A stretch of DNA of 64,000 nucleotides from positions 1 through 64,000 of the forward strand of contig SDWH01000008.1 of NCBI GenBank assembly GCA_019550975.1, given 5' to 3'. This DNA comes from Bacteroidales bacterium SW299 (GTDB taxonomy: Bacteria > Bacteroidota > Bacteroidia > Bacteroidales > Bacteroidaceae). Within the stretch, counting starts at the first letter, position 1; each line of letters opens with the position of its first letter. This document shows, one piece after another, positions 18,993-29,293 of the stretch. Position numbers and translations under genes: made by a program. Under the pieces are notes generated by a model. That model made no database searches. It was given only the letters and a program-made list of their open reading frames with translations, and was not told the origin of the DNA.

Positions 18993-21900
18993 ATGAAACG
19001 GAAAAATTTTATTAATTGGGCATTCTCTTTATGTCTGATGGGGCTGGCGGATCCTGTATCCGCACAGGTGGTAAAGAACGAGCGGCTGTTCTCGTTCGAA
19101 GATGGAGTGCCGGCGCAAATGAAGGTTGAGGCTTCGTCGCTGGCCATCTCGGATGTACATTATAAAGACGGTACGCATTCGCTCCGCTGGACTTACCAGC
19201 CCGGCGCGACACTGGCTCTGGAAAAAGATCTGAAGTTTGAGGAAAAAGATCCGACGGGAAAAGATACGTACCTGTCGGCTTTCATCGTATGGGTATATAA
19301 CGAAAAGGCTGTCGACAAGAAGATTACCTTCCAGTTTCTGAAAGACGGAAAGGTATGCACCTCTTTCCCTTTCGGAATCAACTTTACCGGATGGCGCGCC
19401 GCCTGGGTCTGCTATGAGCGCGACATGGAGGGGAAGCCGGAAACGGGCATGGATGAACTTCGTGTGCAGGCTCCGGATGTGGCAGGCGAACTTTTCATCG
19501 ACCATTTGATTACAGCGGTCAAAGTGGACGCCCGCCAGCAGGCCGCGGACGTGCAGGTGCCTTTCGTGCATAAGGGAACCACAAATCACTGGCTGGTTAT
19601 CTATCCGCACTCGCTGTGGACTTCCGATCTGCCGCTGAACCCCGTGTCGGAGAGGGAAAAGGCTGACATGCATCTGATGGAGAAGCGTTTCCGCGACCTG
19701 GTCTATCTCCCGGGAAAAGTGAACCAGAAGCAGCTGGACAAAATCAGAAAGCAATACGGAAAATATCGCATCGTCTATAAGGACGGAAAGGTGAGCGGCA
19801 TGCCGATCTTCATGGTGCGCCAGGCGGAGGCCTACGAACGTATGCTTCCCAACTGGGACAAGGATATGTTTACCAAGCTCGGCATGGAGATGAAGGCTTA
19901 CTTTGACCTGATGAAGAATATCGCTACGGTTTATCTGAACGCCGAAGATCCGGAAATCAGGCAGGAAATGCGTGAGAAGTTCATGGCGATGTACGATCAT
20001 ATTACCGATCAGGGTGTGGCGTACGGGAGCTGCTGGGGAAACATCCATCATTACGGATACAGCGTGCGAAATCTTTATCTGTCTTATTTCCTGATGAAAG
20101 ATGTCCTGCGTGAAGAGGGGCGTCTTCAGGAGGCTGAAGCCACGATGCGGTGGTATGCCATCACCAATGAGATTTATCCGAAGCCCGAAGGGAACGGCAT
20201 TGACATGGATTCGTTCAATACCCAGACTTCGGGACGCATTGCGAGCATCCTGATGATGGAGGATACGCCCGAAAAGCTCCGTTACCTGCGCGCTTTCTCC
20301 CGTTGGATCGACTACGGATGCCGTCCGGCTCCCGGTCTGGCCGGTTCGTTCAAGAGCGACGGAGCCGCCTTCCACCATTGCAACAATTATCCGGCTTATG
20401 CGGTCGGAGGCCTTGACGGTGCTACCAATATGATTTATCTGATGAGCGGAACCACGTTTGCCGTGTCCGAACTGGCGCATCAGACGGTGAAGGATGTGCT
20501 GCTCGCTATGCGCTTTTATTGCAACCGTGTGCAGTTCCCGTTGTCCATGTCGGGACGGCACCCTAACGGAAAAGGCAAACTGATACCGGGACAATATGGC
20601 ATGATGGCCATAGCGGGCACGCCCGACGGAAAACAGAAGTATGATCCGGAAATGGCGGCGGCCTATCTTCGCCTGTTGAACGCTTCGGATGTGAAGAGCG
20701 GCGAAGAGCCGGACTATCTTCCGAAGAAGATGACCGGAATGGAAAAGAAGATGAAGCGCGAACTGGCGGCCGCAGGCTTCAAGCCGGAGGCAGACCCGCA
20801 GGGAAATCTGGCTCTGGGCTACGGTTGTGTTTCCGTGCAGAGAAGAAGCAACTGGGCGGCGGTGGTAAGAGGCTCCTCGCGCTATCTGTGGAGTGCCGAG
20901 CATTATCTTGATGCCAATTTCTACGGACGCTACCTGGGATACGGAAGCATGCAGGTTCTGACGGCACGCCCCGGCCAGTATGTGACGTTTTCTTCAAGCG
21001 GATGGCAGGAGAACGGTTTCGACTGGAATCGCATTCCGGGCACTACTTCCATCCATCTGCCTTTTGACCAGTTGCGCGCAAAGGTGCTGAATGTGGATAC
21101 ATTCTCCGGATTTGAAGAAATGCTTTATTCTGACGAAGCTTTTGCCGGCGGACTTTCTCAGGAGCATGAAAACGGAAACTTCGGAATGGTTCTGCATGAG
21201 CATGACAAGTATAACGGTTCGCACCGCGCCCGCATTTCTTATCATTTCTTCGGCGACAAGATTGTGGCTCTCGGTTCTGACATCGAGAATGTAAACAAGG
21301 ATTATCCGACGGAAACCACCGTGTTCCAGCTTGCGGCCATTACTCCCGAGGAGAAGGCGTATTGGGAAGGATATGCAGGAACCGGAAACATTTTCCTTGC
21401 ACCGAACGGAGCAGGATATTATGTGAAGGGAAATACGAAGTTTGAAAAGAATTTTCCGCAGACTACGGTGGGAGAGCGCAGCGTGAAACCGACTTCCGGC
21501 GATTGGGTGTCGCTTGTGTTTGATCACGGAAAGGCTCCGAAAGGCGCATCGTATGAATATGCCGTGCTGCCTCAGACCGATCAGGCTTCGTTGGAAGCCT
21601 TTGCGAAGAAGTCGGCCTACAAGGTGCTCAAACGCGACCGCAACGCGCATATCGTGTCTTCTTCCGAAGAGAAGCTGACCTCATACGTGTTGTTTGAAAC
21701 TCCGCGTGCGGCATTGCCGGGAGAATGGATTGAAAAGACCGACACTTGTTGCCTGGCCATGGTGAAGGAAACGGGCAAGCAGCAGCTTCTGCTTACCGTT
21801 GCCCAGCCGGACTTGGCCCTATATCGCGGACCGAGCGACGAGGCTTTCGACAACGAAGGCAAACGTATCGAGCGGAGCATTTATTCGCGTCCATGGAAAT

Positions 21901-22067
21901 TCAACGAAAGTCAGGAGATTCCTGTAACCGTAACTTTGAAGGGCCATTGGGAGCCGGATACAGACTTGCAGAACGTGAAGGTCATTTCAGCAGACAGAAA
22001 GCATACGGTGTTGCAGTTTGTGTGCCGCGAAGGAAAAAGCTATGATGTGAAGCTGGTGAAGAAATAA
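18993..22067 (+). CDS. Secreted chondroitin/dermatan sulfate lyase, PL8 family (ABC-type)
   Basis: 1024 aa with an N-terminal signal peptide (cleavage likely after DPVSA, about residue 24). Cleaves chondroitin and dermatan sulfate by beta-elimination to unsaturated disaccharides. An N-terminal beta-sandwich (to ~200) precedes the alpha-toroid, then a C-terminal beta domain. His462 and Tyr469 lie in [10 protein letters not shown], Arg522 in [11 protein letters not shown] and Glu636 in [11 protein letters not shown]. From memory, the catalytic tetrad of B. thetaiotaomicron chondroitinase ABC (BT_3324) is His454, Tyr461, Arg514 and Glu628. All four here sit at a constant +8 offset, which supports an ABC-type enzyme acting on both uronic acid epimers. 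Other glycosaminoglycan genes lie at 27-37 kb, separated from it by trxA and dnaE. Confidence 0.92.
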   Translation: MKRKNFINWAFSLCLMGLADPVSAQVVKNERLFSFEDGVPAQMKVEASSLAISDVHYKDGTHSLRWTYQPGATLALEKDLKFEEKDPTGKDTYLSAFIVWVYNEKAVDKKITFQFLKDGKVCTSFPFGINFTGWRAAWVCYERDMEGKPETGMDELRVQAPDVAGELFIDHLITAVKVDARQQAADVQVPFVHKGTTNHWLVIYPHSLWTSDLPLNPVSEREKADMHLMEKRFRDLVYLPGKVNQKQLDKIRKQYGKYRIVYKDGKVSGMPIFMVRQAEAYERMLPNWDKDMFTKLGMEMKAYFDLMKNIATVYLNAEDPEIRQEMREKFMAMYDHITDQGVAYGSCWGNIHHYGYSVRNLYLSYFLMKDVLREEGRLQEAEATMRWYAITNEIYPKPEGNGIDMDSFNTQTSGRIASILMMEDTPEKLRYLRAFSRWIDYGCRPAPGLAGSFKSDGAAFHHCNNYPAYAVGGLDGATNMIYLMSGTTFAVSELAHQTVKDVLLAMRFYCNRVQFPLSMSGRHPNGKGKLIPGQYGMMAIAGTPDGKQKYDPEMAAAYLRLLNASDVKSGEEPDYLPKKMTGMEKKMKRELAAAGFKPEADPQGNLALGYGCVSVQRRSNWAAVVRGSSRYLWSAEHYLDANFYGRYLGYGSMQVLTARPGQYVTFSSSGWQENGFDWNRIPGTTSIHLPFDQLRAKVLNVDTFSGFEEMLYSDEAFAGGLSQEHENGNFGMVLHEHDKYNGSHRARISYHFFGDKIVALGSDIENVNKDYPTETTVFQLAAITPEEKAYWEGYAGTGNIFLAPNGAGYYVKGNTKFEKNFPQTTVGERSVKPTSGDWVSLVFDHGKAPKGASYEYAVLPQTDQASLEAFAKKSAYKVLKRDRNAHIVSSSEEKLTSYVLFETPRAALPGEWIEKTDTCCLAMVKETGKQQLLLTVAQPDLALYRGPSDEAFDNEGKRIERSIYSRPWKFNESQEIPVTVTLKGHWEPDTDLQNVKVISADRKHTVLQFVCREGKSYDVKLVKK

Positions 22068-22078
22068 GCAGAAAAAGA

Positions 22079-22130
22079 GCAGAGGCGCAAAGATGCGGAA
22101 TGTCAGATTCCAGAATCTTTGTGCCTCTGC
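22079..22130. terminator. Bidirectional terminator palindrome
   Basis: Sixteen-nt arms 22079-22094 and 22115-22130 pair with a single G-U; the loop contains a smaller ggaat/attcc hairpin. It lies between convergent genes. The arm sequence gcagaggcgcaaagat belongs to the CAGAGGC-AAAGA palindrome theme of this window. Confidence 0.75.
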
Positions 22131-22158
22131 TTCTATAAAGGTTTCACGGAAAGGCTGG

Positions 22159-22494
22159 TCAGGCCATGTCTTCCAGCTGGTTTCCGTATTCCATTTCGCC
22201 TTGCACTACAAAGTAGACAGCTTCCGGGTCAAATGGGCCCATTCCGTCTTTCTTGGCCTCTTTCATGATGTAGTCCACTATCTCATCCTGGTCGATGTTG
22301 ATATATCCCTCTTCATCTGGTTGTGCGTCCAGACATCCGCTGGTTGTGTAATAATCAACAATTACGTCGAGGATGTAATAAAGGTCGTCATCCGTAAACG
22401 AGTCCTTCATTTCTTGCGGAAGGTAGTTCTTGATGAATTCGATTGTCTTTTCATCATCTTCGTCTTCCAGCAAAAAATCGTTGTCCATGCCCAT
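22159..22494 (-). CDS. Conserved acidic hypothetical protein
   Basis: 111 aa, strongly acidic (D/E about 30%), without signal peptide or membrane segment, so probably cytoplasmic. It opens with FLLEDEDDEKTIEFIKNYLP and ends MEYGNQLEDMA. No known domain is recognised. It starts 36 bp downstream of trxA on the same strand and is likely co-transcribed with it; a link to redox is only positional. An internal ATG two codons in (22488) is an equally good start. Confidence 0.75.
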   Translation of the reverse strand: MGMDNDFLLEDEDDEKTIEFIKNYLPQEMKDSFTDDDLYYILDVIVDYYTTSGCLDAQPDEEGYINIDQDEIVDYIMKEAKKDGMGPFDPEAVYFVVQGEMEYGNQLEDMA

Positions 22495-22530
22495 AATTAT
22501 AGTTTGTTTTTAGTTGATAGAATTCGTTGC

Positions 22531-22845
22531 TTAGAGCAGAGCGTCCACCTTAGCCTGGAGAGCCGATTTGCCAGTTGCTCCCACCTGTTTGTCAACCACT
22601 TCACCGTTCTTGATGAAAACTACGGTTGGAATGCTGCGCACGCCGAAACGCGCGGGCAGATCGCTGTTCTCGTCTACATCGCATTTGCCGATGTTCACTT
22701 TGTCCTTGTATTCTTCTGCCAGTTCCTCGATGTAAGGAGCGATCTGGCGGCACGGACCGCACCATGTAGCCCAGAAATCAAGTACCACCGGTTTCCCTTC
22801 GGCTACGATTGCTTCAAAATTGTCATCTTTAATGTTCAATGCCAT
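22531..22845 (-). CDS. trxA: Thioredoxin
   Basis: 104 aa, classic stand-alone cytoplasmic thioredoxin. The redox-active WCGPC is at residues 28-32 in [15 protein letters not shown], and the cis-proline loop is [14 protein letters not shown]. It reduces protein disulfides with electrons from thioredoxin reductase, which is not in this window. No export signal. A promoter is predicted inside the 3' end of dnaE (22876-22907), so it can be transcribed apart from dnaE. Confidence 0.97.
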   Translation of the reverse strand: MALNIKDDNFEAIVAEGKPVVLDFWATWCGPCRQIAPYIEELAEEYKDKVNIGKCDVDENSDLPARFGVRSIPTVVFIKNGEVVDKQVGATGKSALQAKVDALL

Positions 22846-22875
22846 AACTGTATGTTTTAAAAAAGATTTTGTCTA

Positions 22876-22907
22876 CAAATATAGGCTAATTTATTTTATA
22901 CTCCAAC
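22876..22907 (-). promoter_or_regulatory. Predicted trxA promoter
   Basis: On the minus strand TATATTTG (22876-22883) matches the -7 box, and the complement of CAAC at 22904-22907 is a near match to the -33 TTTG, with a 20-bp spacer. It overlaps the last codons of dnaE. Confidence 0.55.
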
Positions 22908-25900
22908 TGCGGCTGCTCTTTTAAATAGTTGATCAGATCTTTTTGGGCTGATACCTTTACCGCGTGCGAGCTCAGGTTTATACGCATTTGTCCGTTGTCG
23001 TCGTAAACAAGGAAGCAGAGCTCTGCCTTTCCGGGGTTGGCTTTCACTTTTGACGAAAATTCCACCACCAGCTGGTCGTTGAGCGCCGACAGAGGGATGC
23101 TGACCGTAATCTTGTTGATGGCATTCTCCTTTACGTCTGAAAGCAGCTCGATTGTGCTGATTTTCACTTCCCATTCGTCCTGCCGCCATTGTTTGGGCTG
23201 GCATTTGCCGTGCATGAAAAGAAACATGCCCTCGGCGAAGTAGTTCTTCTTTTCCACCCATTCGTTTCCGAAGAAGGCGAATTCAGCCGATCCGGAGTAG
23301 TCTTCTATTTTGGCTATGCCATAAGGCGTGCCTTTTTTTGTAAGCCCTTCCCGAACTCCTGTCACGATTCCTCCAAGAATCAGATTCTGGTTCTGCAGGG
23401 GAGTGAGGTCTGCGAGCTCCGCCATGTGTACGTTGCATACGTTCTCGAGAATGACGGCAAAATCGTCCAGCGGGTGTGCGGAGAGATAGATTCCTACCAG
23501 TTCACGTTCTTTGTTCAGGCGTTCCAGGTCGGTCCATTCAGGCGCATGGATGATTTCCGGAGTGGCGATTTCTATCTCAAAGGTATCTCCGAACAAAGAA
23601 TTGGTGGCCGACGATTTGTCTGCCTGATATTTGGCTCCATACCGCACCAGCGTTTCCACGAAGGTTTCTTCCTTTGAGTTTTTCAGGAAGAAGTCCTCGC
23701 GCCTGATTTCCTGGAAGCTGTCGAACCCTCCCGCGAGTGCAAGGTTTTCGATGTTTTTCCGGTTGCAGGCCGAGAGATTCACGCGCTGGACGAAATCGAA
23801 GATGCCTTTGAATGGCCCGTTCTTTTCGCGCTCGTTCAAGATGCTTTGCACGGCAGCTTCTCCTACACCTTTGACGGCTCCCAACCCGAAACGGATATCG
23901 CCGTGGTGGTTGACAGAGAATTTCAGGTTACTTTCGTTCACGTCGGGACCGAGCACACGTATTCCTGTAGCCTTGCATTCGTCCATCAGCTTGGTGATTT
24001 CGGTGATGTTCGAGATGTTGCGGCTCATGGTGGCGGCCATGTATTCCGAAGGGTAGTTGGCTTTCAGATAAGCGGTCTGATAGGCTACCCACGAGTAGCA
24101 GGTGGCGTGTGACTTGTTGAACGCATAGGAAGCGAATTTTTCCCAGTCGGCCCAGATTTTTTCCAGCACCTGAGGGTCGTGCCCGTTTTTCTTTCCGCCT
24201 TCGATGAATTTCGGCTTCATGTGGTCCAGCTTGTCGCGCAGCTTCTTTCCCATCGCCTTTCGCAAAGCGTCCGATTCGCCTCGCGTGAAGTCGGCCAGCA
24301 GGCGCGACAGAAGCATCACCTGCTCCTGGTAGACCGTGATTCCATAAGTGTCCTTCAGATATTTCTCCATGATGGGAATATCGTATTCGATCGGCTTCCG
24401 TCCGTGTTTACGGTCGATAAAGTCGGGGATATAGTCCATCGGTCCCGGACGGTAGAGCGCATTCATGGCGATAAGGTCTTCGAATGTAGACGGCTGGAGT
24501 TCGCGCAGATACTTCTGCATCCCTGCCGATTCAAACTGGAACGTTCCGATTGTCCGCCCGTCGCTATACAGCTTGTAGGTGGCTGGATCGTCAATGGGTA
24601 TTTCGTCGATATTCAGTTCGATGCCTTTGCTTTGGCGGATATTCTCGATTGCTTCCTTTATGATGGACAAGGTCTTGAGTCCCAGAAAGTCCATCTTGAT
24701 AAGCCCGGTGTCTTCGATGACAGAGCCTTCATATTGGGTTACAAGCATTTTCTCTCCTGTTTCCTTGTCATCGGCCGTGCTTACGGGCACCCAGTCGGTA
24801 ATGTCATCCCGGCAAATGATGGTTCCGCAGGCATGGACGCCCGTGTTCCGCACGTTCCCTTCGAGCATTTTGGCATATTTGATGGTGTCGCGCAGTATGG
24901 GATTGGGTGAAGCTTCTGCTTCCTGAAGTTCCGGAACATATGCGATGGCGTTGGGCAGATTCAGCTTTTTGTCGGGAATCTTGTCGGGTATGAGCTTGCA
25001 GAGCCTGTCGGATTCCGGCAAGGGAAGTTTCTGAACGCGGGCCACATCCTTGATGGCCAGTTTGGTAGCCATTGTGCCGTATGTGATGATATGCGCCACC
25101 TTCTCCTGTCCGTATTTTTCGGTTACCCAGTTCAGCACCCGCCCGCGTCCGTCATCATCGAAGTCTACGTCAATATCGGGAAGCGAGATACGGTCGGGGT
25201 TCAGGAAACGCTCGAACAGCAGGTCGTATTTGATGGGGTCGATCTGCGTGATGCCCAGGCAGTATGCCACAGCTGATCCGGCAGCTGATCCACGTCCCGG
25301 TCCTACAGATACATCAAGCTGGTTGCGTGCCGCGTTGATAAAGTCCTGCACAATGAGGAAGTACCCCGGGAAACCCATGGTTTTCATGATGTACAGTTCG
25401 AATTTCAAGCGCTCCTTGATTTCATCGTCCATGTCTGCTCCATATCTTCTGACAGCACCTTCGTAAGTCAGCTTTGCCAGATAGTCCGCCTCGAGCTTGA
25501 TGCGGTATAGCTTTTCATATCCTCCGAGGCGTTCGATCTTTGCTTTGGCAGCCGCTTCGTCCATCACCACATTTCCGTTTTCGTCACGGGTGAATTCGTT
25601 GAACAGGTCCTCCTCTGTGAATTTTTTCCGGTATTCTTCTTCTGTCCCGAAATCCTCTGGTATGGAGAAAGTAGGCATGATCGGTGCATGGTCGATGGAG
25701 TAGAATTCCACCTTGTCGCATACTTCCGTCGTGTTGGCCAGCGCTTCGGGTATGTCTGCAAAGATTTCGTTCATTTCTTCGCGTGTCTTCATCCATTCCT
25801 GCTTGGTATAGAGCATGCGGTTCGGGTCATCGAGGTCTTTTCCCGTACTCAGGCAGATCAGCCGGTCGTGTGCTTCGGCATTTTCTTCATCCACAAAATG

Positions 25901-26683
25901 CACGTCATTCGTGCAGACCAGTTTGACGTTGTATTTTTTTGCGTATTCAACCAGCTTCTTGTTTACAGTTTGTTGGAGTTGGTACGTTTCGTGATTGGCC
26001 CGGGGTACGCTAGCCTTGTGGCGCTGCAGTTCCAGGTAATAGTCATCTCCGAACAGGTTCTTGTACCACCGGACGGCTTCTTCTGCTTCTTCAAAGCGTC
26101 CGGCAGTTATTTTCCGCGGCACCTCTCCTCCCAGGCAGGCAGAGCAGACAATCAGACCTTCGTGATATTTCTCAAGTTCGGTCCGGTCGGTACGCGGTCG
26201 CATATAGAACCCTTTGGTCCATGCCTTCGACACCAGTTTGATCAGGTTGTGGTATCCTTTCAGGTTTTTAGCGAGCACCACCAGGTGATAGCCGCTCTGG
26301 TCCTGTTTCCCTTCCTTGTCTTCCATCCGCCGGCGCGCCACATACATTTCACAGCCGAAGATTGGCTTGAAAAGTTTTTTTTGGGCTTCTTCCAGCTTCT
26401 GTTTGCAGCTTGCTATTTCAGCTTGGGGCTCTTCTGCTGCTTCTTTTCCGCTTTCTAGCGCGGCGATACGCTTTTTCAGGTCCTTGATTTCGGAGTTCGT
26501 GCCTCCGTTCTTTTTGTTTACGTAGTTGAAGAACTCCTTTATCCCGAACATGTCACCGTGGTCGGTTATGGCAATCCCCCGCATCCCGTTTGCGATGGCC
26601 TTGTCTACAAGACGCGGAATCGAGGCTTGTCCGTCGAGAATCGAATATTGGGTATGTACGTGCAAATGAACAAAATCTTCCAT
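22886..26683 (-). CDS. dnaE: DNA polymerase III alpha subunit
   Basis: 1265 aa. Catalytic subunit of the replicative polymerase (C-family). The N-terminal PHP domain begins VHLHVHTQYSILDGQASI and includes ITDHGDMFG. It is interrupted at about residues 58-100 by a charged coiled-coil insertion (IKDLKKRIAALESGKEAAEE and on) not present in E. coli DnaE. The polymerase active-site aspartates are in PDIDVDFDDDGRGR (about residues 498-510), preceded by VGPGRGSAAGS. The C-terminal third carries the helix-hairpin-helix region and an OB fold (LILGGIVTGVREGLTKKG). Transcribed leftward toward trxA. Confidence 0.97.
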   Translation of the reverse strand: MEDFVHLHVHTQYSILDGQASIPRLVDKAIANGMRGIAITDHGDMFGIKEFFNYVNKKNGGTNSEIKDLKKRIAALESGKEAAEEPQAEIASCKQKLEEAQKKLFKPIFGCEMYVARRRMEDKEGKQDQSGYHLVVLAKNLKGYHNLIKLVSKAWTKGFYMRPRTDRTELEKYHEGLIVCSACLGGEVPRKITAGRFEEAEEAVRWYKNLFGDDYYLELQRHKASVPRANHETYQLQQTVNKKLVEYAKKYNVKLVCTNDVHFVDEENAEAHDRLICLSTGKDLDDPNRMLYTKQEWMKTREEMNEIFADIPEALANTTEVCDKVEFYSIDHAPIMPTFSIPEDFGTEEEYRKKFTEEDLFNEFTRDENGNVVMDEAAAKAKIERLGGYEKLYRIKLEADYLAKLTYEGAVRRYGADMDDEIKERLKFELYIMKTMGFPGYFLIVQDFINAARNQLDVSVGPGRGSAAGSAVAYCLGITQIDPIKYDLLFERFLNPDRISLPDIDVDFDDDGRGRVLNWVTEKYGQEKVAHIITYGTMATKLAIKDVARVQKLPLPESDRLCKLIPDKIPDKKLNLPNAIAYVPELQEAEASPNPILRDTIKYAKMLEGNVRNTGVHACGTIICRDDITDWVPVSTADDKETGEKMLVTQYEGSVIEDTGLIKMDFLGLKTLSIIKEAIENIRQSKGIELNIDEIPIDDPATYKLYSDGRTIGTFQFESAGMQKYLRELQPSTFEDLIAMNALYRPGPMDYIPDFIDRKHGRKPIEYDIPIMEKYLKDTYGITVYQEQVMLLSRLLADFTRGESDALRKAMGKKLRDKLDHMKPKFIEGGKKNGHDPQVLEKIWADWEKFASYAFNKSHATCYSWVAYQTAYLKANYPSEYMAATMSRNISNITEITKLMDECKATGIRVLGPDVNESNLKFSVNHHGDIRFGLGAVKGVGEAAVQSILNEREKNGPFKGIFDFVQRVNLSACNRKNIENLALAGGFDSFQEIRREDFFLKNSKEETFVETLVRYGAKYQADKSSATNSLFGDTFEIEIATPEIIHAPEWTDLERLNKERELVGIYLSAHPLDDFAVILENVCNVHMAELADLTPLQNQNLILGGIVTGVREGLTKKGTPYGIAKIEDYSGSAEFAFFGNEWVEKKNYFAEGMFLFMHGKCQPKQWRQDEWEVKISTIELLSDVKENAINKITVSIPLSALNDQLVVEFSSKVKANPGKAELCFLVYDDNGQMRINLSSHAVKVSAQKDLINYLKEQPQLEYKIN

Positions 26684-26708
26684 GATTCAGAGTGTTTATG
26701 TAAGCAGA

Positions 26709-26740
26709 CAAAGATACTCATCTTTTGGAGAACGGGCAAT
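26709..26740 (-). promoter_or_regulatory. Predicted dnaE promoter
   Basis: Minus-strand TATCTTTG (26709-26716) with a near-match -33 (complement of CAAT, 26737-26740) and a 20-bp spacer; 26 bp upstream of the dnaE ATG. Confidence 0.6.
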
Positions 26741-26898
26741 AGCGTTGGGGATTTATTAGGATAGTAAGGGAAACTTATGGGTTAATGATTTGAATATCAG
26801 ATGTGTGATCCAGGTATCGTAAATTCGGCAATTATCCTTTGGGCTTAAAAAGAATTTAACTGCTTATTCATTATTATTAAGCTAAAAAAGAGGGATAG

Positions 26899-26932
26899 TT
26901 TGGCAGGATTCTTCTCTTTTTTACTAACTTTG
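26899..26932 (+). promoter_or_regulatory. Predicted promoter of the small secreted protein
   Basis: TTTG at 26899-26902, 22-bp spacer, TAACTTTG at 26925-26932. Because it covers the possible upstream start at 26900, it supports the downstream ATG at 26963. Confidence 0.65.
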
Positions 26933-26962
26933 CGACAAATCATAAATAAATTTGAATTGCTT

Positions 26963-27625
26963 ATGAAAAAGACATTTGTTTTGGCAGCATTGTCATTTCT
27001 TGCTATAGGGATGAATGCTCAGAATCTTATCAAGAATGGTACGTTTGACACGCCGTTGAACGCTGAAACTTATGAATCGGTTCCGGCTTCGGCTGATTGG
27101 TTCGTGATGGACAAAACAAGCGGAGCAACCACTATCACTCCTGTGAAGGATGATGAGAAACATGGAAATGCCGTTCAGATAGAAAATACGACAGACAATT
27201 CTTGGTATAAGGCTTTTCTGGCTCAGCGTCTGGAGGGTGCAGAAAAGGGTGTTTATACGTTGTCGTTTGAAGCGAAAGCTTTGACCGAAGGTGCTCAGGT
27301 GCGCTTCTTCATCTGTGATTCAAAGCTTAAGACTTTTATCATGCGTGATCAGTTTGATCTGACAGACGAGTCTTCTAAGAATCAGTCGGCTACCGCTTTC
27401 AGCCGTGTCATCAACAAGCCGGGAAAATGGATGAAGGTGACCGCAAAATTTGATCTTGCGAAGACTGTAGACAATTTTGCTAGTGTGAAAAGTGTGGAGG
27501 CTAAGGGAAATAAAATTACTGAATCCGCCATCTCTGATGAAATGCTGAAAGACTTGATTGTTGTAATCGAGTTGCAGAAGAAAGATTCAAAAATGATGAT
27601 TGACAATGTGACGCTGCAAAAGTAA
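26963..27625 (+). CDS. Secreted protein with a carbohydrate-binding-like beta-sandwich
   Basis: 220 aa from ATG 26963, with a signal peptide (MKKTFVLAALSFLAIGMNAQ). The mature N-terminus NLIKNGTFDTPLNAETY and the later EKGVYTLSFEAKAL and MMIDNVTLQK resemble the jelly-roll carbohydrate-binding modules of the CBM4/9 type often seen in Bacteroidota secreted proteins. No catalytic domain is present. It stands alone: promoter directly upstream, strong terminator downstream. Its position next to the glycosaminoglycan genes suggests but does not show a role in glycan binding. Confidence 0.75.
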   Translation: MKKTFVLAALSFLAIGMNAQNLIKNGTFDTPLNAETYESVPASADWFVMDKTSGATTITPVKDDEKHGNAVQIENTTDNSWYKAFLAQRLEGAEKGVYTLSFEAKALTEGAQVRFFICDSKLKTFIMRDQFDLTDESSKNQSATAFSRVINKPGKWMKVTAKFDLAKTVDNFASVKSVEAKGNKITESAISDEMLKDLIVVIELQKKDSKMMIDNVTLQK

Positions 27626-27643
27626 TTTCAGTTGTTGCATAGA

Positions 27644-27683
27644 CAAAGAAAGCCGGTTCCATTTCGGGAACCGGCTTTCTTTG
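27644..27683. terminator. Strong bidirectional terminator
   Basis: Perfect 17-bp arms 27644-27660 and 27667-27683 around the 6-nt loop atttcg, with T-rich sequence on the right and A-rich on the left. It serves the convergent secreted-protein and sulfatase genes. Confidence 0.9.
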
Positions 27684-27711
27684 TTCTTTCATCTTTCTTC
27701 TGATCTTCAGG

Positions 27712-29259
27712 TCAGTATGGGAGCAAGTCTGAAAGGATCTTCTCGTTGTACCATGGGTCTTCGATGTCCTTCAACTGCTGTGCAAGCTCTTTGTAGAGTT
27801 CTTTCACGATTTCCGGGTGTTCTTCCGGAGAGAGGTTTTTCAGTTGGTAGGGATCGTTTATGTCATCGAAGAGAAGCGTGCGCTGAAGCTTCTTGTCCTT
27901 GTCGATGTAGAGTGCCAGCGTGTAGTGAGCCGTCTTGATTCCTCTTGATTTCGGGAAGTAGGAAATCACTTTTCCGTCTTTGTCCTTGTCGCCGTCGATG
28001 TTCTGGATATAAACGGCACCGGTCGGTCGGGCGATTACGTTTGTAGAGTCTTCGAAGAAAAGCGGAGCGTAGTTGCTTCCCTGTACGGTGGCGGGAATGT
28101 CCTTGTCCAGCTTGCAGAGTCCGAGCAGTGTCGGCATGATGTCCGGTGATGAGAGCAGCAGGCTGTCTACGTGCGGACGGATATGCCCCGGATAGCGCAC
28201 GATGAACGGAATGTTCATGGATTCGGCATACGGTGAATTTTTCGGATCGTCGGTAAATTGGCTGCACATGGTTTCTCCATGATCGGAAGCGAACACCACA
28301 ATCGTGTTTTCATCAAGATTCAGCTCTTTCAGGCAGTCCAGAATTTGTCCGAACGCGCGGTCTACGCCGGTTACCGAAGCAAAATAATAGGGAGCCGAGG
28401 CTGCCTTCGCACGTTTCTTGTCGGCATTTGGCCGTATGAGCAGACTGTCGGTAGGCAGATTTTTGTAAAGATTGAAATCTTCTTCCATACAGTCGTCGAG
28501 CGAGCGGTAAGGGCTGTGGGGAGGGTTCATTCCGACCATGATAAAGAACGGTTTGCTGGCATCGCGTTGTCCGTTTTCGTTTTTCAGGTAAGATATTACC
28601 TGTTTCGCCTCGTGGATGGGCGACCATTCTTTCGGGTCATGCCGTTTGCCTTCCGTATCCCAGTAGTGCGGATTCTTGTGCTCGTCGAAAGTGCCGTAAG
28701 AATACCAGTAGTTGAAGCCGTGCCGGCGTTCCTTCGGGGTATAGGCATCCCATGCCGGGTTTCTGTCTTCCACGTAGTGTCCCGGATTAGCCGGATCGTT
28801 GGGAGTGGGGAAGTCAGCATGCAGTTTTCCGAAATAGGCGCATTCGTATCCGTTCTTGCTGAACACGTCGCTCACACATTCCACGTCAGTGCGGAGTGAG
28901 CTGATCGGCCGGTCGGAGTTGCAGTTCAAAGGGATTCCGCTCTTGTTGGGATACATTCCGGTAAGCAGAGAGCCTCGGTGGGGGCTGCTCAGAGGGCAGT
29001 TGCTCATGGCTGAGGAAAGCACGAGCGATTCTTTTGCGAACCGGTTGAGGTTTGGAGTATGGGTCGGGTCGCCCTCAAAGCGCACGTATTCTTTGAATTC
29101 CGGTTCGTTCCAGATGCCGAGAGCCATGTTCCGGAACTGGTCTGGGAACACGTAAATTACGTTGGGTTGCGTCTGTTCCACTGTTTTTTGTGAACTTCCG
29201 CATGCTGCCAGAGCGAGCAGTCCGGCTCCTCCCAGCAGTGTATATGACAGATGTTTCAT
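27712..29259 (-). CDS. Serine-type lipoprotein sulfatase (likely GAG sulfatase)
   Basis: 515 aa. Lipoprotein signal with lipobox LAAC (Cys20), so probably membrane-anchored, facing the periplasm or outside. S1-family sulfatase: metal-site start PNVIYVFPDQFRN, formylglycine motif S91-S-P-H-R95 followed by GSLLTG, and late metal site VVFASDHGETM. Ser91 rather than Cys is converted to formylglycine, which in Bacteroides needs an anSME maturase (none in this window). It lies just downstream of the GH88 gene, as BT_3349 does next to BT_3348 in B. thetaiotaomicron, where the sulfatase removes 4-O-sulfate from GalNAc. Substrate is inferred from that synteny only. Confidence 0.88.
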   Translation of the reverse strand: MKHLSYTLLGGAGLLALAACGSSQKTVEQTQPNVIYVFPDQFRNMALGIWNEPEFKEYVRFEGDPTHTPNLNRFAKESLVLSSAMSNCPLSSPHRGSLLTGMYPNKSGIPLNCNSDRPISSLRTDVECVSDVFSKNGYECAYFGKLHADFPTPNDPANPGHYVEDRNPAWDAYTPKERRHGFNYWYSYGTFDEHKNPHYWDTEGKRHDPKEWSPIHEAKQVISYLKNENGQRDASKPFFIMVGMNPPHSPYRSLDDCMEEDFNLYKNLPTDSLLIRPNADKKRAKAASAPYYFASVTGVDRAFGQILDCLKELNLDENTIVVFASDHGETMCSQFTDDPKNSPYAESMNIPFIVRYPGHIRPHVDSLLLSSPDIMPTLLGLCKLDKDIPATVQGSNYAPLFFEDSTNVIARPTGAVYIQNIDGDKDKDGKVISYFPKSRGIKTAHYTLALYIDKDKKLQRTLLFDDINDPYQLKNLSPEEHPEIVKELYKELAQQLKDIEDPWYNEKILSDLLPY

Positions 29260-29293
29260 GGTGGTTTGATAGATTGAATTTATTTTTAATGCA

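Noticed and set aside
19029-20903. 624-codon minus-strand frame
   Set aside because: Antisense to the PL8 lyase, whose catalytic residues are intact; no family resemblance.
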